Origin: Fibrobacter sp. UWR2
GTDB taxonomy: Bacteria > Fibrobacterota > Fibrobacteria > Fibrobacterales > Fibrobacteraceae
Direction of reading: 5' to 3'
Assembly: GCF_002210285.1 (NCBI RefSeq)
Contig: NZ_MWQE01000001.1
Coordinates: 744,001-808,000, forward strand
DNA: 64,000 bases
Shown: in pieces, positions 34,253 to 42,527 of the stretch
How positions within the stretch are numbered: the first letter of the stretch is position 1
How the letters are laid out: the number at the start of each line of letters is the position of its first letter
The notes under the pieces: generated by a model
What the model was told of the DNA's origin: nothing
Database searches by the model: none
Seen by the model: the letters and a program-made list of their open reading frames with translations, nothing else
Made by a program: the position numbers and the translations under genes

Positions 34253-35999
34253 GCGTTGCAATCCAGTGCTGGTTCAGTGCCGCACGCGGAATCTGGAATG
34301 ATTGTGTGCCGGCGGGTATCTGTTTCTGGAAGAGCGTCTTGCCGTTGAGGGCGACTAGCCTGAACAAGCCTCCATCAACACTTTGCACGGTGATCTTGTT
34401 GCCTGCGACCGTGTAGGAATTGAGGCGGGTAACGCTCAGGTGGGGCTGGAATCCGATTGGGGGAGGATTGTCATCGTCATCCTCGTCGTAGTAGCCCCAA
34501 TCGTCGATGATGAGCGCTTCGGTTGCGATGGGGGTAGACGGCTCGCTGAAACTCAGTTGCTGGTCAATCCATGCGAATCTCTGCTTCACGTACTTGCGAA
34601 GGTGCTCGATTTCGGCGTCCCACGTAGGTTCGTTGTAGTAGTTCATCTTCATGCCCATGCAGCCCATGTTCCAACCGCCCTGGTTCCAGCCGTTGTTCCC
34701 GCCGTTATTGTTTCCGGATTCCATCGGATCGGCGTCGCAGGTGCCGCTAGACTGCCCCAGGTTCGGCCAGCGCTGAAAATTGCGGTCGGCAGCATTCTTG
34801 AGGACTGTCTTGAGGGAGTCTATGAAGTGGTCGATGTTCTTGGTGTGCCAAACGCCACTGCGCAGTTCCGCCCAGCGGGCCTTGTACTTCTGCTGGAAAC
34901 TGTTGTCTTTCCAGATGTTCTGTATCCACTTGGCGACAAACCATTCGTTCATGCCGAACGCGAAGCCGCCATCGTTTGCGCTCTGGGGAATACGCCAGCC
35001 TTCCGCCTTTTCGCCGCCCACGCGCTGGTAGGCTCCGAAGGCGAGGTTGAAGTCCCACGGGGCACCGAGCTGCAACTTGCCGCCCTTGCTGTCCTTGTCC
35101 TTGAACATGTAGAAACTGCAGATGTAGGCGTCGGTATTGTTGGTGATGTCTTCGTGCATTATGTAGTCGACCGCGGCATCGATATCGAGAATGTCCAGGC
35201 ATCCGCTGCTGTTGATGTCGCCGTTGTCGCACTTCTGCTCGATGGAGTTGAAGAAGTTCTGGATATACTGCTGCTGCTCCCTGGTGGTGTTTTCCTTTTT
35301 CGGAGAACGCATCACGACGGGGGAGCCGTCTTTGCTCTTGAAGCCTTCCTTGTCGAGGCCCTGCGTGGAGTTGTTTTCCACCTTGTCGATGCTGAGCACG
35401 TAACCGCCAGTCACGTCGTCGCCGCTGATATCTTCTTCCTTGAGCTTCGCAATATGCACGCGTGCCTTGGCTCGCTTGATTTTTTCGAGCAGCAGGTACA
35501 CGCCCTTGTACTGCCCGTTCAGGTAGAGTTCAAAGAACTTGAAGCGCGAACTGTAGCGGCCTGTGCGCTGGTAGAACCAGTAGGCGAGCGCGTTTCGGAT
35601 GAGTGTCTTGTCTACATAAGGACCATGGAACACCCAGTCGGCGTTCTTCGGCATGCCGAGTACCTTGAGGCTCGTATCGTGGCAGGCCGTGTCGGCGACG
35701 TTCGTGCAGGCGCGCGCTTTGAGTTCGATGCCGTAACCCTTCTTCGGGAAGTCGGCGGAGGTCTGCCCGCGAATTTTGATGCCGATATTCATCAGCTCGC
35801 CTTTTGCACTGTCGGCAACGTTGTTCGTGCCCTTGTCCAAAATGCGCATGGTGCCGGGAATCTTGTCGGCTCCCTTCTCGAGCGCCTTGCCGTTTTGCGT
35901 GTTCACGATGATGAGCGGCAGGTCGTATGTCTGCGCGAACGCAAATGTCGCTAGATAGAATACTAGCGAGAAAATAATCTTTTTGGGCTGGAAAAACAT
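34227..35999 (-). CDS. CotH-kinase family secreted protein, copy 1
   Basis: 590 aa from ATG 35999 with SD GGAG; an open frame 39 codons longer exists but lacks an SD and would bury the signal peptide (MFFQPKKIIFSLVFYLATFAFA). CotH core: IGIKIRGQTSADFPKKGYGIEL, FHGPYVDKTLIRNALAYWFY, GVYLLLEKIKRAKARVHI, ADYIMHEDITNNTDAY-like region, and the Mg-binding GAPWDFNLAFGAY. The CotH family are atypical secreted protein kinases (Bacillus spore coat). The last ~65 residues form a separate domain (LFRLVALNGKTLFQKQI ... HWIATLNGKMLSR) shared with copy 2. Substrate unknown; surface proteins nearby are candidates. Confidence 0.88.
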   Translation of the reverse strand: MFFQPKKIIFSLVFYLATFAFAQTYDLPLIIVNTQNGKALEKGADKIPGTMRILDKGTNNVADSAKGELMNIGIKIRGQTSADFPKKGYGIELKARACTNVADTACHDTSLKVLGMPKNADWVFHGPYVDKTLIRNALAYWFYQRTGRYSSRFKFFELYLNGQYKGVYLLLEKIKRAKARVHIAKLKEEDISGDDVTGGYVLSIDKVENNSTQGLDKEGFKSKDGSPVVMRSPKKENTTREQQQYIQNFFNSIEQKCDNGDINSSGCLDILDIDAAVDYIMHEDITNNTDAYICSFYMFKDKDSKGGKLQLGAPWDFNLAFGAYQRVGGEKAEGWRIPQSANDGGFAFGMNEWFVAKWIQNIWKDNSFQQKYKARWAELRSGVWHTKNIDHFIDSLKTVLKNAADRNFQRWPNLGQSSGTCDADPMESGNNNGGNNGWNQGGWNMGCMGMKMNYYNEPTWDAEIEHLRKYVKQRFAWIDQQLSFSEPSTPIATEALIIDDWGYYDEDDDDNPPPIGFQPHLSVTRLNSYTVAGNKITVQSVDGGLFRLVALNGKTLFQKQIPAGTQSFQIPRAALNQHWIATLNGKMLSR

Positions 36000-36227
36000 A
36001 TTTACTCCTATAACCAAAGCCGTAGTAAAAATAAGTGAAAAAGACACAAAAATGATGCTATTTGTACTATAAGTGTTGTTGGCCTTTACATCTTGTTTTT
36101 TGCGAAAAATGGCCAAAAAAGCCTGTTTTGGAGGGCTGATGGCAGATAGGCTCTTGGGAAGTTGTATTTTTTTTTCTAGGGCAGGTACTTTGTGTTCCGT
36201 TTTTTTTGCGCAAAAACTTCTATTTAC

Positions 36228-36255
36228 AAAAAAGACAGCCTTTAGGCTGCCTTTT
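36228..36255 (-). terminator. Minus-strand terminator of CotH copy 2
   Basis: On the minus strand AAAGGCAGCC-TAAA-GGCTGTCTTT with one mismatch, then T run; 21 bases after the stop. The rest of the gap (36000-36227) is AT-rich and shows only the probable promoter of copy 1. Confidence 0.75.
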
Positions 36256-36275
36256 CGATTTTGTCGGGGACGCTC

Positions 36276-38117
36276 TTAACGGTTCATCATCTTGCCGTTC
36301 AGGGTGGCTATCCAGTGCTTGTTCTGGGCTTTCCTGGGCACCTTCAGGGTCGTGACGCCCTTCTTGATTTTGGTCTTGAAGAGCGTGACTCCGTTCAGGT
36401 CGACTAGCGCGAAGGTTCCGCCCAAGTCGGTCTGGATTTCAAGTCGGTCTCCCTTCACGGTAAAGTAGTTCGTTGGGGAAAGCCTGCTGAAATCATCGAG
36501 GCCCGCTATAGGAGGCCACTGTACCGGGGGCTGATCCGGATTCTGTGTCTGTATCGTGTCCTTGCCCTTGTTCTTCTCGGCTTCTTCCTTTTCCCAGTCG
36601 GGAATATGGATTATGGGCTCGGTCACGATGGGTTGTGCCGGTTCCGTAAAGCCGAGTTTTTGGTCCATCCAGGACAACCTACTTTTAATTTTCTTGCGCA
36701 GGTATTCGTATTCACCGTCCCAGGTGTTGGCATTGTTGCCGCCCATGCCCATGCCGCCGCTGCTGCTGTTGGTGCAGAATTTCATCGGCTCCGGATCTGC
36801 ATCGCCTTGGCCGCTGGATTTACCCAGGTTGGGCCAGCGCTTGAAGTTCCTGTCCGCTGCCTTTGCGAGGTATGTCTTCATGGAGTCAAGGTAGGTATCT
36901 ATCGTTTTGGTGTGCCATACACCGCTGCGGAGTTCTGCCCAGCGCTTTTTCAGTTCGCTTTGGTAATTGGCGTCTTTCCACATTCCAGAAAGCCAAATCG
37001 GGGCCTTCATGTTCATGGTAGCATCGCCGCCACCGCCCCAGCCGCCCCAGCCGCCGCCCCACATGCCGCCGCCGCTTTTGCCTTCGATTTGCCAGCTATT
37101 GCCATTGCCGCCCATCATGCTGCTATTGCCCATGGCCAGGTTGAAGTCCCAAGGAGGTCCAAGGGTTACCTTGCCTTCCTTGAATTCCTTTCCGTCCTTG
37201 CCGCCCTTGTCCTTGGGCTTGTGCAAGAAGAAACTGCACCAGTAGGAGTCCCCGTTGTCGGTGAGCTCCTGGTGTAAAACATAGTCTACCGCCGAACCGA
37301 CATCCACGTATTTATCATACCCATTGCCGTTTTTACCGTTCGTGAACAGGCCTTCTAGGTCATCGAGGTACTTCTTGAGATATTGTTCCTGCTGGGGCTG
37401 GATGTTCGCCTTCTTGGGGTAGTGCAGAATGACGTTCAAACCGTCAGCTGTCCTGAATCCTTCGGCTTCGATGCCGCCAGTCTTTTTGTCGCCAGCTCCG
37501 CCCGTGTTGGTGCCCGTCTTGTCGTATGCCCAGATGTAGCCACCGGTAAGGCTGTCGCCGGCGATATCGGTTTCCTTGAGCTTGCTTACGTCCACGCGGT
37601 ACTTACCGCGCTTGATTTTTTCGATAAGCACGTACACGCCGCGGTATACGCCGTTGATGTAGAGGTCAAAGTGCTTGGTGCGGGGGCTGTAACGGCCTGC
37701 CTGCCTGAAGAGCCAGTGGGCGAGCGCGTTACGCATCATGCTCTTGTCCACGTATGGGCCATGGAAAACCCAGTCTTCGGCTGGCGGGAGCCCGAGCAGG
37801 CTCACATCGGTGCCTTCGCCCTTGTCGTCACGGACTTCAACGCCGTAGCCGGGCTTGGGGAACAAGGCGGAAGACTGTCCGCGGACCTTGATGCCGATTT
37901 CGTAGTGTGTGCCCTTGGCGCTGTCGGCCACATTGTTTGTGGCTCCGTCTAGCACGCTCATGGTGGCGGGAATCTTTTCGATGTTATCCTTGCTAAGGCA
38001 TTTGCCCTTGGTGTCAACGAAAATAATGGGTAAATCGTAGGTCTGTGCTAAAGCATTCGCAGAAAAAGCGAACACCAACCCAATCACATACAACAATTTC
38101 TTCGTCGAGCGCGACAT
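36276..38117 (-). CDS. CotH-kinase family secreted protein, copy 2
   Basis: 613 aa from ATG 38117 with SD GGAGGT five bases upstream. Signal peptide ~1-24 (LLYVIGLVFAFSANALAQ). Same core as copy 1: IGIKVRGQSSALFPKPGYGVEV, FHGPYVDKSMMRNALAHWLF, GVYVLIEKIKRGKYRVDV and GPPWDFNLAMG. Directly after this metal-binding motif a low-complexity insert rich in Gly, Trp and Met (GGGMWGGGWGGWGGGGD, residues ~345-375) interrupts the alignment to copy 1. C-terminal domain LGGTFALVDLNGVTLFKTKI ... KHWIATLNGKMMNR. Tandem with copy 1 but separated by 276 bases, a terminator and probably a separate promoter. Confidence 0.88.
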   Translation of the reverse strand: MSRSTKKLLYVIGLVFAFSANALAQTYDLPIIFVDTKGKCLSKDNIEKIPATMSVLDGATNNVADSAKGTHYEIGIKVRGQSSALFPKPGYGVEVRDDKGEGTDVSLLGLPPAEDWVFHGPYVDKSMMRNALAHWLFRQAGRYSPRTKHFDLYINGVYRGVYVLIEKIKRGKYRVDVSKLKETDIAGDSLTGGYIWAYDKTGTNTGGAGDKKTGGIEAEGFRTADGLNVILHYPKKANIQPQQEQYLKKYLDDLEGLFTNGKNGNGYDKYVDVGSAVDYVLHQELTDNGDSYWCSFFLHKPKDKGGKDGKEFKEGKVTLGPPWDFNLAMGNSSMMGGNGNSWQIEGKSGGGMWGGGWGGWGGGGDATMNMKAPIWLSGMWKDANYQSELKKRWAELRSGVWHTKTIDTYLDSMKTYLAKAADRNFKRWPNLGKSSGQGDADPEPMKFCTNSSSGGMGMGGNNANTWDGEYEYLRKKIKSRLSWMDQKLGFTEPAQPIVTEPIIHIPDWEKEEAEKNKGKDTIQTQNPDQPPVQWPPIAGLDDFSRLSPTNYFTVKGDRLEIQTDLGGTFALVDLNGVTLFKTKIKKGVTTLKVPRKAQNKHWIATLNGKMMNR

Positions 38118-38303
38118 GTTACCTCCTGTATCCAATACCTTAGATAAATCTATATGTTATGGTAAAAAACGATATGTTAATTGTCGTTTACGCGTTGTTT
38201 TCGCTTACAACTCAAAAAAGCAAGAAAAATGCGTTATTTTGCAACCAAAAGAAAATTTGAGGCATCAAAAGGTTGTAATTTGTGAAAGTGAAGGAGGTTC
38301 GAA

Positions 38304-39488
38304 ATGAACACGAATGAAACAAAACGTTCCAGAATTTGGTTGGTTGCCGTTTTTGCAGTGCTGTTCTGCCTGCCAAATGCGGCCTTCGCACAAGGTAACT
38401 TTACCGCTTCGGAACTGGATACCTTGGTGGCGAATATCGCGCTTTACCCCGACCCGCTTCTGGTGCAGGTGCTTGCCGCATCGACTCACGGAGACGATAT
38501 TCATCCGGCTGCCGTGTGGGCCGAAGCGCACAAGAACATGACGGGGAAGGATCTTTCTGTGGCGCTTGAACGCGCCAAGCTCCCATACGACCCGAGCGTG
38601 CAGGCGTTAATCCCGTTCCCGCAGGTGCTATCGATGATGGATCGCTACCCCGCATGGACGGAACAGCTTGGCGATGCGGTCTTTATGCAGAAAGAAGACG
38701 TGATGGCCTCTGTCCAGCGCTTGCGCCGTACGGCTTCGAAATTCGGTCACCTGAGGAGCGATGACCGGGTGAAGGTTACGAATGGGGACAATATAACGAT
38801 TACTCCGGTGCGTACGGAATACGTCTACGTGCCTGTCTACAATCCGTATTACGTCTACTACCGCTATTATGATGGCTATGCGCACATTACCTATGCGCCG
38901 GGCATCTGGATTGGCGGCTGGTTTGGTTTCTGGGGATGGGGTGCCTGCTGGTTTGACTGGAACAGGCGCTATATCTATGTGCGTGATACTCGCTGGTACC
39001 CGCCGCGCAGGCATATCCCGCGTCGTCACCACTATGCGCCGCCTCCGCGTCCTCATCACGATCGCCCGGGTCACTATGCGCCGCCTCCGCGCAGGAATTT
39101 CCATGACAGTCCGAGACTCGGGAATCCTCCTCCTCCTCCTCCGCCCCGTGCGAAGAATCCTCCTCCGCCCCCGAGGAAGGATGTAGAAAGGAAGGATGCG
39201 CGCTTGCCGGATAGAGGCTTTGATGACCGCCGTGAAAGACGTTCTGCTGCCCCGACCGTATGGGAAGAACCGAACTCCCGCAAGGCGACGTATTCCTCGA
39301 GCCGCAGCGAACCGCAACCTGCTCCGAGATCGCAGTCGGTTTCCAGATCTCAGTTTGAAGAAGATGGTGCGCAGATTTATTCCGGCCGTTCTAGCAAGAA
39401 CACCAGTTCCCGCGACGATCGTGATTCTAGGTCCGATAGGGGCTCATCGCACGGAGGGTTTAACAGCAGGGTTATTCAGCGTCGCTAG
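38304..39488 (+). CDS. DUF3300-domain secreted protein with His/Pro/Arg-rich tail
   Basis: 394 aa; SD AAGGAGG before the ATG. Signal peptide ~1-29. The DUF3300 core is ELDTLVANIALYPDPLLVQVLAASTHGDDI, then VWAEAHKNMTGKDLSVALERAKLPYDPSVQALIPFPQVLSMM, and TEYVYVPVYNPYYVYY. A Trp/Gly-rich stretch (GIWIGGWFGFWGWGACWFDW) is followed by a long disordered tail with HYAPPPR repeats and poly-Pro (GNPPPPPPPRAK), then Ser/Arg. Function of the domain is unknown; members are exported proteins of Proteobacteria and others. Its last 45 bases overlap the TPM gene on the other strand. Confidence 0.88.
   Translation: MNTNETKRSRIWLVAVFAVLFCLPNAAFAQGNFTASELDTLVANIALYPDPLLVQVLAASTHGDDIHPAAVWAEAHKNMTGKDLSVALERAKLPYDPSVQALIPFPQVLSMMDRYPAWTEQLGDAVFMQKEDVMASVQRLRRTASKFGHLRSDDRVKVTNGDNITITPVRTEYVYVPVYNPYYVYYRYYDGYAHITYAPGIWIGGWFGFWGWGACWFDWNRRYIYVRDTRWYPPRRHIPRRHHYAPPPRPHHDRPGHYAPPPRRNFHDSPRLGNPPPPPPPRAKNPPPPPRKDVERKDARLPDRGFDDRRERRSAAPTVWEEPNSRKATYSSSRSEPQPAPRSQSVSRSQFEEDGAQIYSGRSSKNTSSRDDRDSRSDRGSSHGGFNSRVIQRR
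39030..39091 (+). repeat. Direct repeat coding for HYAPPPR
   Basis: Twenty identical bases (cactatgcgccgcctccgcg) at 39030 and 39072, a period of 42 bases or 14 codons, inside the DUF3300 gene. Confidence 0.8.
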
Positions 39489-40694
39489 GATTCCCGAGAG
39501 GGTCTTAGTAAGGCCCGCAATATCTTGTGCCGGATAGCGTTTTAGGACTACCCCGTGATTTTCGGGGTAGTTCTTTGTTTCTAGGTAGTAGACTCCATAT
39601 AGGAGCGGAAGAATGTCGTTCAGGGCCTTTGCGAACGGAACCTTGCTATCCGAATGCAGTTGTTCGAGCGCCTTGTCGATTTCGTGCCTGCACTGGGCGG
39701 CGAGCTTGTCGGGGTGCGGCTCGAATCCGGCGAGGGGCTTGATTCCGCAAAGGGGAACGTTCCTGTTGGCGATATGCAGGTATTCAAGCGGTGTGGTGTC
39801 GAGCGTCTGCACGATTTCTGCCGGGCTGTAGAAGTGGGCGAACTGCAGGTTTTCGCGTGCCGCCCGCTTTTCGTATGCGCCTAGTTTGGCAATTTCTTCG
39901 GGGGAGTTGTCCTTCAGGATAAAGTTTACGGTCCAGGGCGAGGCGAGCGCGTCGAAGCCTTCCATGAGGCACTTGCCGGAGAGGAAAGCCGAAACGAGAT
40001 TGTCTCCGAACGTGTCCCTGAAGATTCCGGGCCACGGGGACTTTTCGATTTCGCTTACGCTAAGCAACTTCTTCATGTTGTCAAAGAACCCGAACCGACG
40101 GCCCCTGCTCCCGACGGCGATGAGCAGGCCGAATACGGCTACGATGAAAATCCACCCGCGGATGGACATCGGTTCTTCTTTCGGTAAGTCCTGCTCGTCG
40201 ATATTTACGGTGCTGCCCGTTTCGTCGGCGATGGCGAAAACTACCCTTGCGGTGAAAGAGAGCAGGCCGTCTCCGTAGCGTTCCCTGCGGAAGTCGGGTA
40301 GGAGTGTCTCTTGCTCAAACTTCTTGATGGTTGCGTCGGGGAGGATTCCGCTTGCGGTTCCCTTGGTCACGACAAATTTCCGCCGCTGCTTCTGGGCGAC
40401 AAAGATCAGGATTTCTCCGCCTTGGCCGATATCCGCCATCCATTTTTCGGCAATATCCGAGGCGTACTGGCGGGCGTCCCTGTCGCCGATGTCGTCTAGC
40501 AGGATTGCATCTACGGATATGCCGGTTTCCTTGGCGAATTCTTCGGAAAGGGTGTTGAAAAAGGGAACCTGCTGCGCCGGGACTAGCCGGTTTTCGTCGT
40601 AGATATGGCTTTTCTCGGGGCGCAGGGGTATCCCGAACGCGATAGAGGCGATAATGAGCGTTGCAGCTAGTGTTGTTCTTACGTGTAAAAGCAC
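39444..40694 (-). CDS. TPM-domain membrane protein
   Basis: 416 aa. GTG start directly after the TAG of the upstream lipoprotein gene (no gap), so translation is probably coupled. N-terminal signal/anchor (LLHVRTTLAATLIIASIAFGI), then a TPM (Psb32/phosphatase-like) domain ~30-165: VPAQQVPFFNTLSEEFAKETGISVDAILLDDI, GEILIFVAQKQRRKFVVTKG, FRRERYGDGLLSFTARVV. One membrane helix at ~175-195 (GWIFIVAVFGLLIAVGS) and a cytoplasmic C-terminal domain of ~220 residues that I do not recognise. A 9-bp perfect hairpin (39547-39571) lies in the coding sequence. Confidence 0.75.
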   Translation of the reverse strand: MLLHVRTTLAATLIIASIAFGIPLRPEKSHIYDENRLVPAQQVPFFNTLSEEFAKETGISVDAILLDDIGDRDARQYASDIAEKWMADIGQGGEILIFVAQKQRRKFVVTKGTASGILPDATIKKFEQETLLPDFRRERYGDGLLSFTARVVFAIADETGSTVNIDEQDLPKEEPMSIRGWIFIVAVFGLLIAVGSRGRRFGFFDNMKKLLSVSEIEKSPWPGIFRDTFGDNLVSAFLSGKCLMEGFDALASPWTVNFILKDNSPEEIAKLGAYEKRAARENLQFAHFYSPAEIVQTLDTTPLEYLHIANRNVPLCGIKPLAGFEPHPDKLAAQCRHEIDKALEQLHSDSKVPFAKALNDILPLLYGVYYLETKNYPENHGVVLKRYPAQDIAGLTKTLSGILATLNNPAVKPSVR

Positions 40695-41603
40695 CTATTC
40701 GAGGTCCATCAAGATCAGTTTTCGTGTGATGCTTATCTTCTTCGCTTGGGTCTTGTCCTTGAGCGAGTCGCGGATAAGGCTGTAGATTTCCTGCGAATCA
40801 GGGAATTTCCCTGCATCGGCGTAGACTGTGGCGTCGATGGTCTTTGACGTCATCACGTTCATGTTTACGCGCAGGAAATTCTTCTTGAGTAGCGAAACGA
40901 TATCGTCATGGAGGTCTTCGATTTCATCTTCGTCAAAAGCCCCCTTGATATTTATAATTAGTTTGTACTGGGTGCCCTGCTCGCGATCCTTTTCCCAGTA
41001 TGCCTGGATTTTTTTCTCGAGTCTTGGCATGGCGCGCTTTGCTGCTCTGTGGAGACAATCTGATATGGTGGCCTGGTCGTTTCCGCCACAGTCGTCGTCC
41101 ATTGTGGATTCGCTGCCGAGGAGCCTTGCTGTAGACGATTCATAGGCGTTCAGGTCAACTGCGATGGTGCCGGACTTCACCGTGCCCGAGAACTTTATAT
41201 ACACATCGGCGCCTAGGGCTAGGCTTGCGAGGTAGGAAAGGTCTTCGTCCGTCTCGGCGATATCGTTCTGCATTTGTACGACATTGTCAAGCTCTGCCGC
41301 TCCTTCGAGCGATGTTACGTTGTACTTTTTGCGGGTGAGGTACTCGTTTATGGCTTCCATCATGGCCTTCGCCATGGGATTGTTCTGTACCACCTGCAGT
41401 TCCGAAATGCCCTTGCCGTTCTGGGCGGGTGTTACGAGGATGTTCGGAAGCGTACTGTTGTCGATGGGGGGCTGAGCCGGGGCTGTTTCCTGTTCGGGAA
41501 CGGGTGCCGGGACTGCGGTTTCGGGAACGGCTTCGTCTTGCTGTGTTCCGGCGCATGCAATCAAAAATGCAGATGCAAACGCTAGGCTGGAGTAAAATCT
41601 CAT
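40695..41603 (-). CDS. Lipoprotein of unknown function
   Basis: 302 aa. Lipobox FLIAC-AGTQ gives a lipidated Cys at ~17, followed by a Pro/Glu-rich linker (~20-50). The folded part starts NILVTPAQNGKGISELQVVQNNPMAKAMMEAINEYLTRKKYNV, a form seen in proteins that oligomerise or measure assembly at the outer membrane (a CsgG- or DUF6175-like layout is possible but not certain). ALGADVYIKFSGTV and DLNAYESSTARLLGSES recall CsgG-type beta-alpha units. Followed without gap by the TPM gene, suggesting the two act together. Confidence 0.7.
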   Translation of the reverse strand: MRFYSSLAFASAFLIACAGTQQDEAVPETAVPAPVPEQETAPAQPPIDNSTLPNILVTPAQNGKGISELQVVQNNPMAKAMMEAINEYLTRKKYNVTSLEGAAELDNVVQMQNDIAETDEDLSYLASLALGADVYIKFSGTVKSGTIAVDLNAYESSTARLLGSESTMDDDCGGNDQATISDCLHRAAKRAMPRLEKKIQAYWEKDREQGTQYKLIINIKGAFDEDEIEDLHDDIVSLLKKNFLRVNMNVMTSKTIDATVYADAGKFPDSQEIYSLIRDSLKDKTQAKKISITRKLILMDLE

Positions 41604-41786
41604 GGTTGAAGCCCCTATAAATTATTTTTTTCTGTTTTGTTTGTGCATTTTTGGAATTTGATAGTCCAAAATATAATATCTAGAAAATTTTTTATAAAAA
41701 AGTAGTCTTTTTTTGTTTTGCATATATACATTTATTTCGGGATTACCTCATGAATACTTTTTTGGAAATGTGTTTGGAGTAGGACC

Positions 41787-42425
41787 ATGAGTGAAAAGTG
41801 GATTTGGCTACCGGACTGGGCGTCCGATCTGTCCCTATGGGAAGACGATCTGACGGATGCGGATGCATCTGCCAAGCATACCTTTGTACCTTACGAAGCC
41901 ATGGCCGCCCACCTTGATGATGTTTATGCTGTTGATGGCCTCTCGAAGGCAAATACTGTTGTCGGTTGGGGTTTGGGCGCCTTTTTGTTGATGTTGGGGG
42001 CGGCGAAACGCCCGAAAGGCCAGAAGTGGATTTTGCTTTCGCCGTTTGCGGATTTTTGTGATGAGAGTGGACCGTGGAATTCCGAGAACCTCCTGTTCAA
42101 GGCGCGCGAGATGCATTCTTCGATTGATGTCGGCCTGAACGCCTTCAAGGAGCAGTTCGACGACGAGTTCAGTGACTGGCCAGACGAATGGCTTGCCGCG
42201 GCGAAAAAGATGGATGCGACCTTGCTTGCAAACGGACTCAAGTTCCTTGCTGCGAACCGGATTGAGGGTGCAATCGACAACAGCGAGGATATTCAGGTGC
42301 TTTTCGGGCGCATGGACCAGGATGTTACGCCTGCCATGACGCTTAGGCTTAAGGAGTTCCTGCCGAAGGCGACCTTTAAGGAACGCCCTAAATCGGGTCA
42401 TTGGCCCCCGATGATGCTGTTCTAA
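41787..42425 (+). CDS. Degenerate alpha/beta hydrolase (BioH-like), nucleophile replaced by Gly
   Basis: 212 aa. Begins WIWLPDWASDLSLWEDDL, the oxyanion-strand start of BioH-type hydrolases. The nucleophile elbow reads VVGWGLGAFLL: residue 62 in the Ser position of GWSLG is Gly (GGT). The acid position (LFGRMDQDVTP, Asp177 or 179) and the His (KSGHWPP, His205) remain. In intact relatives this protein is a carboxylesterase of biotin synthesis. Here it should be catalytically dead, perhaps a pseudoenzyme. Stands alone; GGAGTAGGACC upstream of the ATG serves as a weak SD. Confidence 0.7.
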   Translation: MSEKWIWLPDWASDLSLWEDDLTDADASAKHTFVPYEAMAAHLDDVYAVDGLSKANTVVGWGLGAFLLMLGAAKRPKGQKWILLSPFADFCDESGPWNSENLLFKAREMHSSIDVGLNAFKEQFDDEFSDWPDEWLAAAKKMDATLLANGLKFLAANRIEGAIDNSEDIQVLFGRMDQDVTPAMTLRLKEFLPKATFKERPKSGHWPPMMLF

Positions 42426-42475
42426 AATTTACTGCATTTTTGTTCCCGTCGGGCGATGCCTTGGCGGGATTGTTT

Positions 42476-42483
42476 TATATTTG
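42476..42483 (+). promoter_or_regulatory. TATATTTG -7-like element before the UvrD-type helicase
   Basis: Exact TAnnTTTG, 44 bases before ATG 42528. Confidence 0.5.
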
Positions 42484-42527
42484 CCGCGATAGGTCGATTA
42501 GGATTTATGCGCGATTAGGAGCTTTTG

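Noticed and set aside
34383-35954. 523-codon plus-strand frame opposite CotH copy 1
   Set aside because: Val/Ala/His-rich shadow; CotH motifs, signal peptide and SD support the minus strand.
39547-39571. 9-bp perfect hairpin ACTACCCCG/CGGGGTAGT
   Set aside because: Inside the TPM coding sequence, no T run on either side; probably chance.
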